A DNA stretch of 21,007 nt. Source: Chara braunii (lineage: Eukaryota; Streptophyta; Charophyceae; Charales; Characeae). Every line of letters begins with the position of its first letter. Positions within the stretch are counted from its first letter, which is position 1. The notes under the pieces were generated by a model. That model made no database searches. It was given only the letters and a program-made list of their open reading frames with translations, and was not told where the DNA came from. The stretch spans positions 202,019-223,025 of the forward strand of contig BFEA01000763.1 of NCBI GenBank assembly GCA_003427395.1. The letters run 5' to 3'. Both the position numbers and the translations under genes were made by a program. Shown here in pieces: positions 1 through 11,420 of the stretch.

Positions 1-3000
1 CGGTGGGTCCTAACCGCCTGGTTTTCTTGGCACCCTGAAATTAATTCGACCTCCCTTAAGTTGAAATCCGACCCCCTTTATAATTTTTGGACTTCCAAAG
101 AAGTGGGTCCTTACCGCCAGGGTATTCTTGGCACCCCGAAATTAATTTGACCCCCTTAAGTTAAAATCCGAGACCCTTTATATTTTTTGGACCCCTATAG
201 CAGTGGGTTCTAACCGCCAGGGTATTCTTGGCACCCCAAAATTTATTTGACCCCCCTTAAGTTGAAATCCGACCCCCTTTATAAATTTTGGACCCCTTTA
301 GCGGTGAGTCCTAACCCCCATGCTATTTCTCTCACCCCGAAATTAATTCGACCCCCCTAAAGAGAGAATGTGTCCCCCTTTGTAATTTTTGGACCCCTGT
401 AGCGGTGGGTCCTAACTGCCAGGGTACCTTTGGCACCCCGAAATCAATTTGACCCCCCTTAAGTGTAAATCCGACCCCCTTTATAATATTTGGACCCCTA
501 TAGCGGTGAATCCTAACCGCCAGGGTATTCTTGGCAACCCGAAGCTGTTATGACCCCCCTTAAGTTGAAATCCGACCCCCTTTATAAATGTGGGACTCCT
601 TTAGCGATGGGTCCTAACCTCCAGGCTATTCTTCGCACCCTGAAATAAATTGGACCCCCCTTAAGTAAGAATCCGACGCCCATTATAATTTTTGGACCCC
701 TGTAGCGTTGGGTCCTAACTGCCAAGGTATTCTTGGCACTCCGAAATTAATTTGACCCTTCTCAAGTTGAAATCCGACCCCCTTTATAGTTTTTGGATTC
801 CTGTAGCGGTGGGTCCTAACTGCCAGGATATTCTTGGCACCCCGAAATTAAATTGACCCCCCTTAAGTTGAAATCCGACCCTCTTTATAATTTTTGGACC
901 CCTTTAGCGGTGGGTTCTGATCGCCTAGGTATTGTTGGCACCCCGAAATTACTTTGACCCCCCTTAAGTTGAAATCCGACGCCCTTTATAAATTTTGGAC
1001 CCCTTTAGCGGTGGGTCCTCACCCCCAGGCTATTCTTCACACCCCAAATACAATAGGAACCCCCTTAAGTGGAATCCGACCCCCTTTATAATTTTTGGAC
1101 CCCTTTGGCGGTGCGTCCTAACCGCCAGGGTATTTTTGGCACCCCGAAACTAATTAGACCCCCCTTAAGTTGAAATCCGACCGCCTTTATAATTTTTGGA
1201 CCCTTATTGTGGTGGGTCCTAACCGCCAGGGTATTCTTGGGACCCTGAAATTAATTTGACCCCCCCTCAGTTGAAATTTGACCCCCTTTGTAATTTTTGG
1301 ATCCCTTTAGCAGTGGGTCCTAACCGCCAGCGTATCTTTGGCACCCCCAAAATAATTTGACCCCCCTTAAGTTAAAATCGGACCCCCTTTATAAATTTTG
1401 GATCCCTTTAGCGGTGGGTCCTAACCCCCAGGCTATTCTTCGCACCCCGAAATTAATTGGACCCCCCTTAAGTGAGAATCCGACCCCCTTCATAATTTTT
1501 CGACCCCTGTAGCGGTGGGTCCTAACAACCAGGATATTTTTGTCATCCCGAAATTATTTTGACCTTCTTAAGTTGAAATCCGACCCCCTTTATAATTTTT
1601 GGTCCCCTTTAGCGGTGGGTGTTAACCGTCAGGGTATTCTTGGCACCCCGAAATTAATTTGACCCCCCTTAAGTTGAAATCCGCCCCCTTTCTAAATATT
1701 GGATCCCTTTAGCGGTGGGTCCTAACCCCCAGGCTATTCTTCGCACCCCGAATTTAATTGGACCCCCCTTAAGTGAAAATCCGACGCCTTTGAATATTTT
1801 GGACCCTTTTAGTGGTGGGTTCTAACCCCCAGGCTATTCTTCGCACCCCGAAATCAATTGGACCCCCCATAAGTGAGAATCAGATTCCCTTTATAATTTT
1901 TGGACCCCTAAAGCGGTGGGTCCGAACCCCAGGCATTTCTTCGCACCCCGAAATTAATTCTACCGCCTTTAAGTGAAAATCCGACCCCCTTTATAATTTT
2001 TGGACCCCTATAGCGGTAGGTCCGAACCGCCAGGGTATTCTCGGCACCCCAAAATTAATTTCACCCCCCTTAAGTTGAAATTCAACCCCCTTTATAATTT
2101 TTGGACGCCTAAAGCGGTGGGTTCTAACCGCCAGGGTATTCTTGGCACCCCAAAATTAATTTGATCCCCCTTAAGTTGAAATCTGACCCCCCTAAAGTGA
2201 GAATCTGACCCCCTTTATAATTTTTGGACCCCTGTAGCGGTGGGTCCTAACCGCCAGGGTGTCCCTGGCACCCCGAAATTAATCTGACCCCCTTTATAAT
2301 TTTTGGACCCCTTTAGTGATGGGTCCTAACCCCCAGGCTATTCTTCGCACCCCGAAATTAATTGGACCCCCCTTAAGTGAGAATCCGACCCCTTTATAGA
2401 TTTTCGACTCCTTTAGTGGTGGGTCCTAACCCTCAGGCTATTCTTCGCATTCCGAAATCAATCGGACCCCGTTGAAGAGAGAATCGGACCCCCTTTATAA
2501 TTTTTGGACCCCTAAAGCGGTGGGTCCTAACCCCAATCTTTTCTTCGCGCCCCGAAATTAATTGTACCGCCTTTAAGTGATAATCCGACCCCCTTTATAA
2601 TCTTTGGACCCCTATAGTGGTGGGTCCTAACCGCCAGGGTATTCTTGGCACCCTTAAATTAATTTGACCCCACTTAAGTTGAAATCCGACCNCCTTATTA
2701 ATTTTTGGACCCCTAAAGCAGTGGGTCCTAACCGCCTGGGTATTCTTGGCACCCCGAAATTAATTTGACCCCCCTTAAGTTAAAATCCGATCCCCTTTAT
2801 ATTTTTTGGACCCCTATAGCGGTGGGTTATAACCGCCAGGGTATTCTTGGGACCCCAAAATCAAATTTACCCCACTTAAGTTGAAATCCGACCCCCTTTA
2901 TAAATTTTGGACCCCTTTAGCGGTAAGTCCTAACCCCCATGCTATTTTTCGCACCTCGAAATTAATTGGACCCCCCTTAAAAGAGAATCCGACCCCCTTT

Positions 3001-6000
3001 ATAATTTTTGGACCCCTGTAGCGGTGGGTCTTAACCGCCAGGGTATTCCTGGCACCCCGAAATTAATTTGACCCCCCTCAAGTTGAAATCCGACCCCCTC
3101 TATAATTTTTGGACTCCTATAGTAGTGGGTCCTAACCTCCAGGGTATTCTTGGCACCCCGAAATTACTTTGACCCCCCTCAAGTTGAAATCCGACCCCCT
3201 TTATAAATTTTGGACTCCTTTAGCGATGGGTCCTAACCCCCAGGCTATTCTTCACACCCCAAAATTAATTGGACCCCCCTTAAGTGAGAATCCGACCCCC
3301 TTTATAATTTTTGGACCCCTGTGGCGATGTCTCCTAACCGCCAGGGTATTCTTGGCACCCCGAAATTAATTTGATCCCCCTTAAGTTGAAATCCGATCCC
3401 CTTTTTAATTTTTGGACCCTTATAGCGGTGGGTCCTAACCATCATGGTATTCTTGGCACCCCGAAATAAATTTGACCCCCCTTAAGTTGAAATTTCACCC
3501 CCTTTATAAATTTTGGACCCCTATAGCAGTGGGTCCTAACCGCCATGGTATTCTTGGTACTCCGAAAATAATTTGACCCCCCTGAACTTGAAATCGGACC
3601 CCCTTTATAAATTTTGGACCCCTTTAGCGGAGGGTCCTAACCCCCAGGCTATTCTTCGCACCCCGAAATTAATTGGACCCTCTTTAAGTGAGCATCCGAC
3701 GCCCTTTATAATTTTTCGACCCATGTAGTGGTCGGTTCTAACTGCCAGGGTATTCTTGTCATCCCGAAATTATTTTGACCCCTCTTAAGTTGAAATCCGA
3801 CCCCCTTTAAAATTTTTGGTCCCCTTTAGCGGTGGGTGTTAACCGTCAGGGTATTCTTGGCACCCCGAAATAAATTTGACCCCCCTTAAGTTGAAATCCG
3901 ACCCCCTTTATAAATTTTGGACCCTTTAGCAGTGCGTCCTAACCCCAGGCTATTCTTCGCACCCCGAAATTAATTGGACCCCCCTTAAGTGAGAATCCAA
4001 CCCCCTTTGTAAATTTTCGACTCCTTTAGTGGTGGTTCCTAACCCTCAGGCTATTCTTCGCATTCCGAAATCAATTGGACCCCCTTTAAGTGAGAATCTG
4101 ACCCCCTTTATAATTTTTAGACCCCTAAAGCGGTGGGTCCTAACCCCAATCTTTTCTTCGCGCCCCCCAAATAATTGTCCCGCCTTAAGGTGATAATCTG
4201 ACCCCCTTTATAATTTTTGGACCCGTATAGTGGTGGGTCCTAACCGCCTGGGTATTCTTGGCACCCTTAAATTAATTTGACCCCACTTAAGTTGAAATCC
4301 GACCCCCTTATTAATTTTTGGACCCCATAAGCAGTGCGTCCTAACCGCCTGGGTATTCTTGGCACCCCGAAATTAATTTGACCCCCCTTAAGTTAAAATC
4401 CGACCCCCTTTGTATTTTTTGGACCCCTATAGCAGTGGGTTCTAACCGCCAGGGTATTCTTGGCACCCCAAAATCAATTTGACCCCGCTTAAGTTGAAAT
4501 CCGACCCCCTTTATAAATTTTGGACCCCTTTAGCGGTAAGTCCTAACCCCCATACTATTTTTCGCACCCCGAAACTAATTGGACCCCCCTTAAAAGAGAA
4601 TCCGACCCCCTTTATAATTTTTGCACCCCTGTAGCGGTGGATCCTAACCGCCAGGGTATTCCTGGCACCCCGAAATTAATTTGACCCCCCTTAAGTTGAA
4701 ATCCGACCCCCTCTACAATTTTTGGACCCGTATAGCGGTAAGTCCTAACAGCCAGGGTATTCTTGGCACCCCGAAATCACTTTGACCCCCCTTAAGTTGA
4801 AATCCGACCCCCTTTCTAAATTTTGGACTTCTTTCACGATGGGTCCTAACCTCAAGGCCATTCTTCGCACCCACAAATTAATTGGACCCCTCTTAAGTAG
4901 GAATCCGACCCCCTTTATAATTTTTGGATCCCTGTAGCGTTGGGTCCTACCCGCCAAGGTATTTTTGGCATCCATAAATTAATTTGACCCTTCTCAAGTT
5001 GAAATCCGACCCCCTTCATAGTTTTTGGACCCCTGTAGCAGTGGGTCCTAACTGCCAGGATATTCTTGGCACCCCGAAATCAATTTCACTCCCCTTAAGT
5101 AGAAATTTGACCCCCTTTATAATTTTTGGTCCCCTATAGCGGTGGGTCCTGACCGCCTAGGTATTGTTGGCACCTCGAAATTAATTTGATCCCCCTAAAG
5201 TTGAAATCCGACCTCTTTATAATTTTTGGACCCCTATAGCCATGGGTCCCAACCACTTGGGTATTCTTGGTACCCCGAACTGAATTTGACCCCCCTTAAG
5301 TCGAAATCCGACCCGCTTTATAAATTCTAGACCCCTTTAGCGGTGGGTCCTAACCCCCAGGCTATTCTTTACACCCCAAAATTAATTGGACCCCTGTGGC
5401 GGCGCGTCCTAACCGTCAGGGTATTCTTGGCACCCCGAAATTAATTTGACCCCCCTTAAGTTGAAATTTGACCCCCTTTATAATTTTTGGACCCCTATAG
5501 CAGTGGGTCCTAACCGCCAAGGTATTCTTGGCACCCCGAAAATAATTTGACCCCCTTAGGTTGAAATCGGACCCCCTTTATAAATTTTGGACCCCTTTAG
5601 CGGTGGATCCTAACCCCCAGACTATTCTTCGCTCCCCGAAATTAATTGGAACCCCCTTAAGTGAGAATCCGACCCCCTTTATAAAATTTTTCGACCCCTG
5701 TAGCGGTGGTCCTAACCGGCAGGATATTTTTGGCACCCCGAAATTAATTTCACTCCCCTTAAGTTAAAATCAGCCCCCCTTTATAATTTTGGGACCCTTA
5801 TAGCAGTGGGTTCTAACTGGCAGGGTATTTTTCGGACCCCGAAATTAATTTGACCCCCCTTAAGTTGAAATCCGACCCCCTTTATAAATTTTGGACCCCT
5901 TTAGCGGTGAGTCCTAACCCCCAGGCTATTCTTCGCACCCCGAAATTAATTGGACCCCCCTTAAGTGAGAATCCAACCCCCTTTATAATTTTTGGACCTC

Positions 6001-9000
6001 TGTAGCGGCGGGTCCTAACCGTGAGGATATTCTTGGCACCCAGAAATTAATTTGCCCCCCTTAAGTTAAAATCCGACCCCCTTTATAATTTTTGGACCCT
6101 TATAGCGGTGGGTCCTAATCGCCAAGGTATTTTATGCACTTCGAAATTAAATAGACCCCCCTTAAGTTGAAATCGGACCCCCTTTATAATTTTTGGACTG
6201 CTATAGTAGTGGGTCCTAACCGCCAAGGTATTCTTGGAACCCCGAAATCAATTTGACTCCCCTTAAGTAGAAATCTGACCCCCTTTATAAATTTTGGACC
6301 CCTTTAATAGTGGGTCCTAACCCCCAGGCTATTCTTCTCACCCCGAAATTAATTGGACCCCCCTTAAGTGAGAATTCGACCCCCTTTATAATTTTTCGAC
6401 CCCTGTAACGGTGGGTTCAACCGCTAGGGTATTCTTGGCGCCCCGAAATTAATTTCACCCCCCTTCAGTTGAAATCCGACCCCCTTTATAATTTTTGGAC
6501 CCCAATAGAACTGCGTTCTAACCGCCAGGGTATTCTTGGCACCCCAAAATTAATTTGACCCCCCTTAAGTTGAAATCCGACACCCTTTATAAATTTTTCA
6601 CCCCTTTAGCGGTGAGTCCTAACCCCGAGGCTATTCTTCGCACCCCGAAATTAATTGGACCCCCCTTAAGTAAGAATCCGACCCCCTTTATAATTTTTGG
6701 ACCCCTGTAGCGCTGGGTCCTAACCGCCAGGGTATTCTTGGCACCTCGAAAATAATTTCACCCCCCTTAAGTTGAAATCTGACCCCCTTCATAATTTTTG
6801 GACCCCTATAGCGCTGGGTCCTAACCGCCAGGGTATTCGTCGCACCCGGAAAGTAATTGGACCCCCCTTAAGTAAGAATCCGACCCCCTGTATAATTTTT
6901 GGATCCCTTTAGCGTTGGGTCCTAACTGCCAGGGTATTCTTAGCACCCCTAAACTAATTTGACCCCCCTTGAGTTCAAATCCGACCCCCTTTATAATTTT
7001 TGGACCCCTGTAGCGGTGGACCCTAACCGCCAGGGTATTCTTGGCACCCCGAAATTAATTTGACCCCCCTTAAGTTGAAATCCGACCCCCTTTATAATTT
7101 TTGGACCCCTATAGCGGTGGGTTCTAACCGCTTGGGTATTGTTGGCACCTCGAAATTAATTTGACGCCCCTTAAGTTGAAATCCGACGCTTTTTATAATT
7201 TTTGGACCCCTATAGCCGTAGGTTCCAACCGCCAGGGTATTATTGGGACCCCGAAATTAATTTGACCCCCCTTAAGTTGAAATCCGACCCCCTTTATAAA
7301 TTTTGGACCCGTTCAGAAGTGGGTCCTAATCCCCAAGCTATTCTTCGCACACCAAAATTTAGTTGGACCCCCCTTAAGTGAGAATCTGACCTCGTTTGTA
7401 ATTTTTGGACCCCTATAGCGGTGGGTCCTAACCGCCAGGGTATTCTTGGCACCCCAAAATGAATTTGACCCCCCTTAAGTTCAAATCCGACCCCCTTTAT
7501 AAATTTTGGACCCCTATAGCAGTGGGTCTTAACGGCCAGGGTATTCTTGGCACCCCGAAAATAATTTGACCCCCCTTAAGTTGAAATCCGACCCCCTTTA
7601 TAAATTTTGGACCCCTTTAGCGGTGGGTCTTAACCCCCAGGCTATTCTTAGCACTTCGAAATTAATTGGACCCCCATTAAGTGAGAATCCGACCCCCTTT
7701 ATAATTTTTCGACCCCTGTAGCGGTGGGTCCTAACCGCCAGGGTATCCTTGACAGCCCGAAATTATTTTGACCCTTCTTAAGTTGAAATCCGACCCCCTT
7801 TATAATTTTTGGTCCCCTTTAGTGGTGGGTGTTAACCGCCAGGGTATTCTTGGCACCCCGAAATTAATTTGATTCCCCTTAAGTTTAAATCCGACCCCTT
7901 TTACATTTTTTGGACCCGTTTAGCGGTGGGTGTTAACCGCCAGCGTATTCTTGGCACCCCGAAATGAATTTGAGCCCCCTGAAGGTTAAATTTGACCCCC
8001 TTTATAAATTTTGAGCCCTTTTAGCGGTGGGTCTTAACCCCCAGGCTATTTTTCGCACCCCGAAATTAATTGGCCCCCCTTTAGAGAGAATCCGACTCCT
8101 GTATAAATTTTGGACCCCTTTAGTGGTGGGTCCTAACCCCTTGGCTATTCTTCGCATCCCGAAATCAATTGGTCCCTCCTTAAGTGAGAATCGGATCCCC
8201 TTTGTAATTTTTGGACCCGTAAAGCGGTGGGTCCTAACCCAAGGCTTTTCTTCGAGTCGCGAAATTAATTGGACCCCCTTTAAGTGAGAATCCGACCCCC
8301 TTTTTAATTTTTGGACCCCTATAGCGTTGGGTCTTAACCGCCAGGGTATTCTTGGCACCCCGAAATTAATTTGACTCCCCTTAAGTTGAAATCCGACACC
8401 CTTTATAATTTTTGGACTCCTAAAGCGGTGGGTCCTAACCGCCAGGGTATTCTTGGCACCCCGAAATTAATTTGACCCCCCTTGAGTTGAAATCCAACCC
8501 CCTTTATAATTTTAAGACCCGTATAGCAGTGGGTCCTAACCGCTAGGGTATTCTTGGCACCACGAAATTAATTTGACCCCCCTTAAGTTAAAATCCGACC
8601 CCCTTTATCAAATTTGGACCCCTTTAGCAGTGGGTCCTAACCCCCAGGCTATTCTTAGCACCCCGAAATTAATTGGACCCCCCTTAAGTGAGAATCCTTC
8701 CCCCTTTATAAACTTTGGACCTGTTTAGCGGTGGGTCCTAACCCCCTGGCTATTCTTCGCACCCCGAAATTAATTCGACCCCCCTTAAGTGAGAATCCGA
8801 TCCCCTATATAATTTTTGGACCCTTGTAGCGGTGGGTCTTAACTGCGAAGATATTCTTGGCACCCCGAAATTAATTTGACCCCCCTTAAGTTGAAATCCG
8901 ACCCCCTTTATAATTTTTGGACCCCTATAGGGGTGGGTTCTAACCGCCAGGGTATTCTTGGCACCCTGAAATTAATTTGACCCCCTTTAAGTTGAAATCC

Positions 9001-10490
9001 GACCCCCTTTGTAATTTTAAGACTCGTATAGCAGTGGGTCTTAACCGCCAGGGTATTCTTGGCACCCCGAAATTACTTTGACCCCCCTTAAGTTGAAATC
9101 CGACCCTCTTTATAATTTTTGGACCCGTTTAGCTGTGCGTCCTAACCGCCAGGGTATTCTTGGCACCCCGAAATTAATTTGATCCCCCTTAAGTCGAAAT
9201 CCAACCCCCTTTCTAAATTTTGGACCTCTATAGCGGTGGGTCCTTACCCCCAGGTTATTCATCGCACCCCAAAATTAATTGGAACCCCCTTAAGTGAGAA
9301 TCCGACCCCCTTTATAATTTTTGGACCCCTGTGGCGGTGGGTCCTAACCGCCAGGGTATTCTTGGCACCCCGAAATTAATTTGACTCCCCTTAAGTTGAA
9401 ATCCGACCCCCTTTATAATTTTTGGATCCCTATAGCAGGGGGTCCTAACGGCCAGGGTATTCTTGGCACCCTGAAATTAATTTGACCCCCCTTAAGTTGA
9501 AATCCGACCCCCTTTGTAATTTTTGGACCCCTATAGCAGTGGGTTCTAACCGCCAGGGTATTCTTGGTACCCCGAAATTAATTTGGACCCATGTAGCTGT
9601 GGGTCCTAACCGCGAGGGTATTCTTGGCACCCCGAAATTAGTTTGACCCCCCTTAAGTTGAAATCCGACCCCCTTTATAATTTTTGGACCCCTTTTGCGG
9701 TGGTTGTTAACCGCCAGGGCATTCTTGGCACCCCGAAATTAATTTGACCCCCTTTAAAGCAGAATCCGATCCCCTTTATAATTTTTGGACCCCTAGAACG
9801 GTGGGTCCTAACCACCAAGGCGTTCTTGGCAGCCCGAAATTAATTTGACCCCCCTTAAGTTGAAATCAGACCCCGTTTATAATTTTTGGACCCCTTTAGC
9901 GGTGGGTGTTAACCGCCAGGGCATTCTTCGCACCCCGAAATTAATTTGACCCCCCTTAAATGAGAATCCGCCCCGTTTTTAAATTTTTGGACCGCTAGAA
10001 CGGTTGGTCCTAACCACCAGGGCGTTCTGGGCACCCCGAAATTAATTTGACCCCCCTTAAGTGAGAACCTTTCCCCTTGTTAATTTTTGGACCCTTTTAG
10101 CGGTGGGTGCTAAGCGCAAGGGTATTGTTGGCGCCCTGAAATCAATTTGACCCCCCTTTCCATCCCCCTGTATAATTTTTGGACCCCACCGTCATTCTTC
10201 GCACCCCGAAATTAATTACACCCCCCTTAAGTGAGAATCTCACCCCCTTTGCAATTTTTGGACACCTTTAGCAGTGGGTCCTGACCGCCAGGGCATTCTT
10301 GGCACTTCGAAATTAATTTAACCCCCTCGAAGTGAGAATCCAACCCCGTTTAATATTTGGACCCCTTTAGCGGTGGGTCCTAACCCCTAGATCCTTTTTC
10401 GCACCTCGAAATTAATTTGACCACCCACAAGTGAGAATCTAAACCCCTTTTTCATTTGTGGATCCCTTTAGCGGTGGGTCCTAACGGTCA
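1..10490. repeat. Satellite array, ~101 bp monomer, ~104 copies
   Basis: Head-to-tail repeat covering the left half of the window and running off its left edge. Each monomer reads approximately GGACCCCTATAGCGGTGGGT, then CCTAACCGCCAGGGTATTCT, TGGCACCCCGAAATTAATTT, GACCCCCCTTAAGTTGAAAT, and CCGACCCCCTTTATAATTTT plus T. The phase is easy to follow: the CCGCCAGGGTATTCTTGG core recurs near 114, 214, 414, 514 and onward at 100-101 bp steps. The displayed strand is strongly C-rich with few G runs, a marked strand asymmetry. Short open frames inside are proline-rich artefacts of the repeat and are not genes. Copies from about 9700 to 10490 are more diverged and some are truncated, as expected at an array edge. 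One N lies at 2692. Confidence 0.97.
2606..4218. repeat. Higher-order repeat unit of 16 satellite monomers (~1613 bp)
   Basis: Diagnostic variants in this block reappear in the same order about 1613 bp further on, so 2606-4218 is one unit and the next begins near 4219. Examples are the CACCCTTAAATTAATTTGAC variant near 2648 and 4262, AAGCAGTG near 2716 and 4329, the GGTAAGTCC variant near 2922 and 4535, and GGGTATTCCTGGC near 3040 and 4656. Writing the two monomer subtypes as A and B, the unit reads A3 B A2 B A3 B A2 B3. A preceding block (about 1-2000) has a related but longer order. The pairings were read by eye, so unit borders are approximate. Confidence 0.7.
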
Positions 10491-11420
10491 AGTCAGTGGA
10501 GCACAAGCCGAAGAAAGGCTGGACGACAGAACTTGCCCGTTCTTCGCGCCCCGGCCTACACTGGGCTCCTTGGCGCGGAAGAGGGCGGGCGTTTTTCTGC
10601 AAAACCAGTACGAGCTTTGAATTTTGCGAACATTTCAGTCGTCCCGCCACAAAACTCTTCAGTTTCCTTAACCCACGGTCGTGTAGCTGGGAAACTAAAA
10701 TAAGTGAAAATTTTTTCTTTCCCCCTGACTCTTTCGTGAATAGCTCCGTCTTGTAGTAAAAGTGCGTGACGGAGCTTAGGAAGCTGAAAAGTTCTCCAGC
10801 GGGAAGTTCAAAATATTCGTAAAATTCAAAGAACGTTCCGGTTTAGCGAGAAAAGCTCCGCCACAAGCCGTTGAGTTTTGTAGCGGGAAAATGAAAATAA
10901 GTGAAAATGTTGTTTTCCCCCCGATTCTTTCGTTACAGTCCCAACTCAGAGGAAAGGGGGGAGCAAACCTTAGAGGAGACACCGACTAAGTCCGTTGAGT
11001 TTTGGAGCGGGAAAACCAAAATAAATGAAAATTTTGTCTTTCTCGGGTAAGCCACAGTATTAGCGGAAAGGGACTGCTTGCAAGCGGAAATCTGGCGCGG
11101 GAGGGATGACGGGAAGACGTTGCAGTTACAAAATTTAGGAAAGACGATAAAATTTGGAAATATTTTGGACTTCCCGGTACTTTCCATGACCCGGAGGTTG
11201 CCTCGACTTCCGACTTAACAGTGGTTTCAGAGGTGCTCTCACTTGATTTTCGCGGAGCTTTGTCGTTTGCTTTTGCGACGTTTACACCGGTGAGGCAAGC
11301 GACTTTCCTACTGCGGCAATAGAAAGTCGAGGGGATTGCTGCGCACGTGCTTAGAGAGACGAGACCGCTTCAATCGCTTCTGTTCAAGTAATCATCTTTG
11401 CAACCTTCCGCTTTCGCAAG
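10491..11420 (+). promoter_or_regulatory. 5' flank of the DUF7869-type gene: degenerate repeats with E2F-like GCGGGAAA motifs
   Basis: No protein-coding gene is recognised here. The satellite stops near 10490 and the sequence changes character. A unit of the form GTTGAGTTTTGTAGCGGGAA, then AATGAAAATAAGTGAAAATN followed by T and C runs, occurs three times, near 10681-10735, 10871-10935 and 10994-11045, with about 190 and 124 bp between copies. GCGGGAAA, which fits the core of the animal E2F/DP site, occurs at 10883-10890 and 11007-11014, with a near match GCGGGAAG at 10799-10806. Because this region lies directly upstream of a good start context it is the natural promoter candidate, but no TATA box or initiator is clear. 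Regulatory function is inference. Confidence 0.4.

Noticed and set aside
8002-8358. 118-codon minus-strand open frame and several other Pro/Gly-rich frames inside the satellite
   Set aside because: They are readings of the 101 bp monomer, repeat with its period and carry no domain; monomer lengths of 100-102 bp break them at random.
1-10490. CRISPR-like array
   Set aside because: Repeats are contiguous ~101 bp monomers with no unique spacers and no cas genes.
1-10490. CENP-B box or G-quadruplex in the satellite monomer
   Set aside because: No match to the CENP-B box core was seen, and the C/G runs are separated by 15-37 bases, too far for a stable quadruplex.
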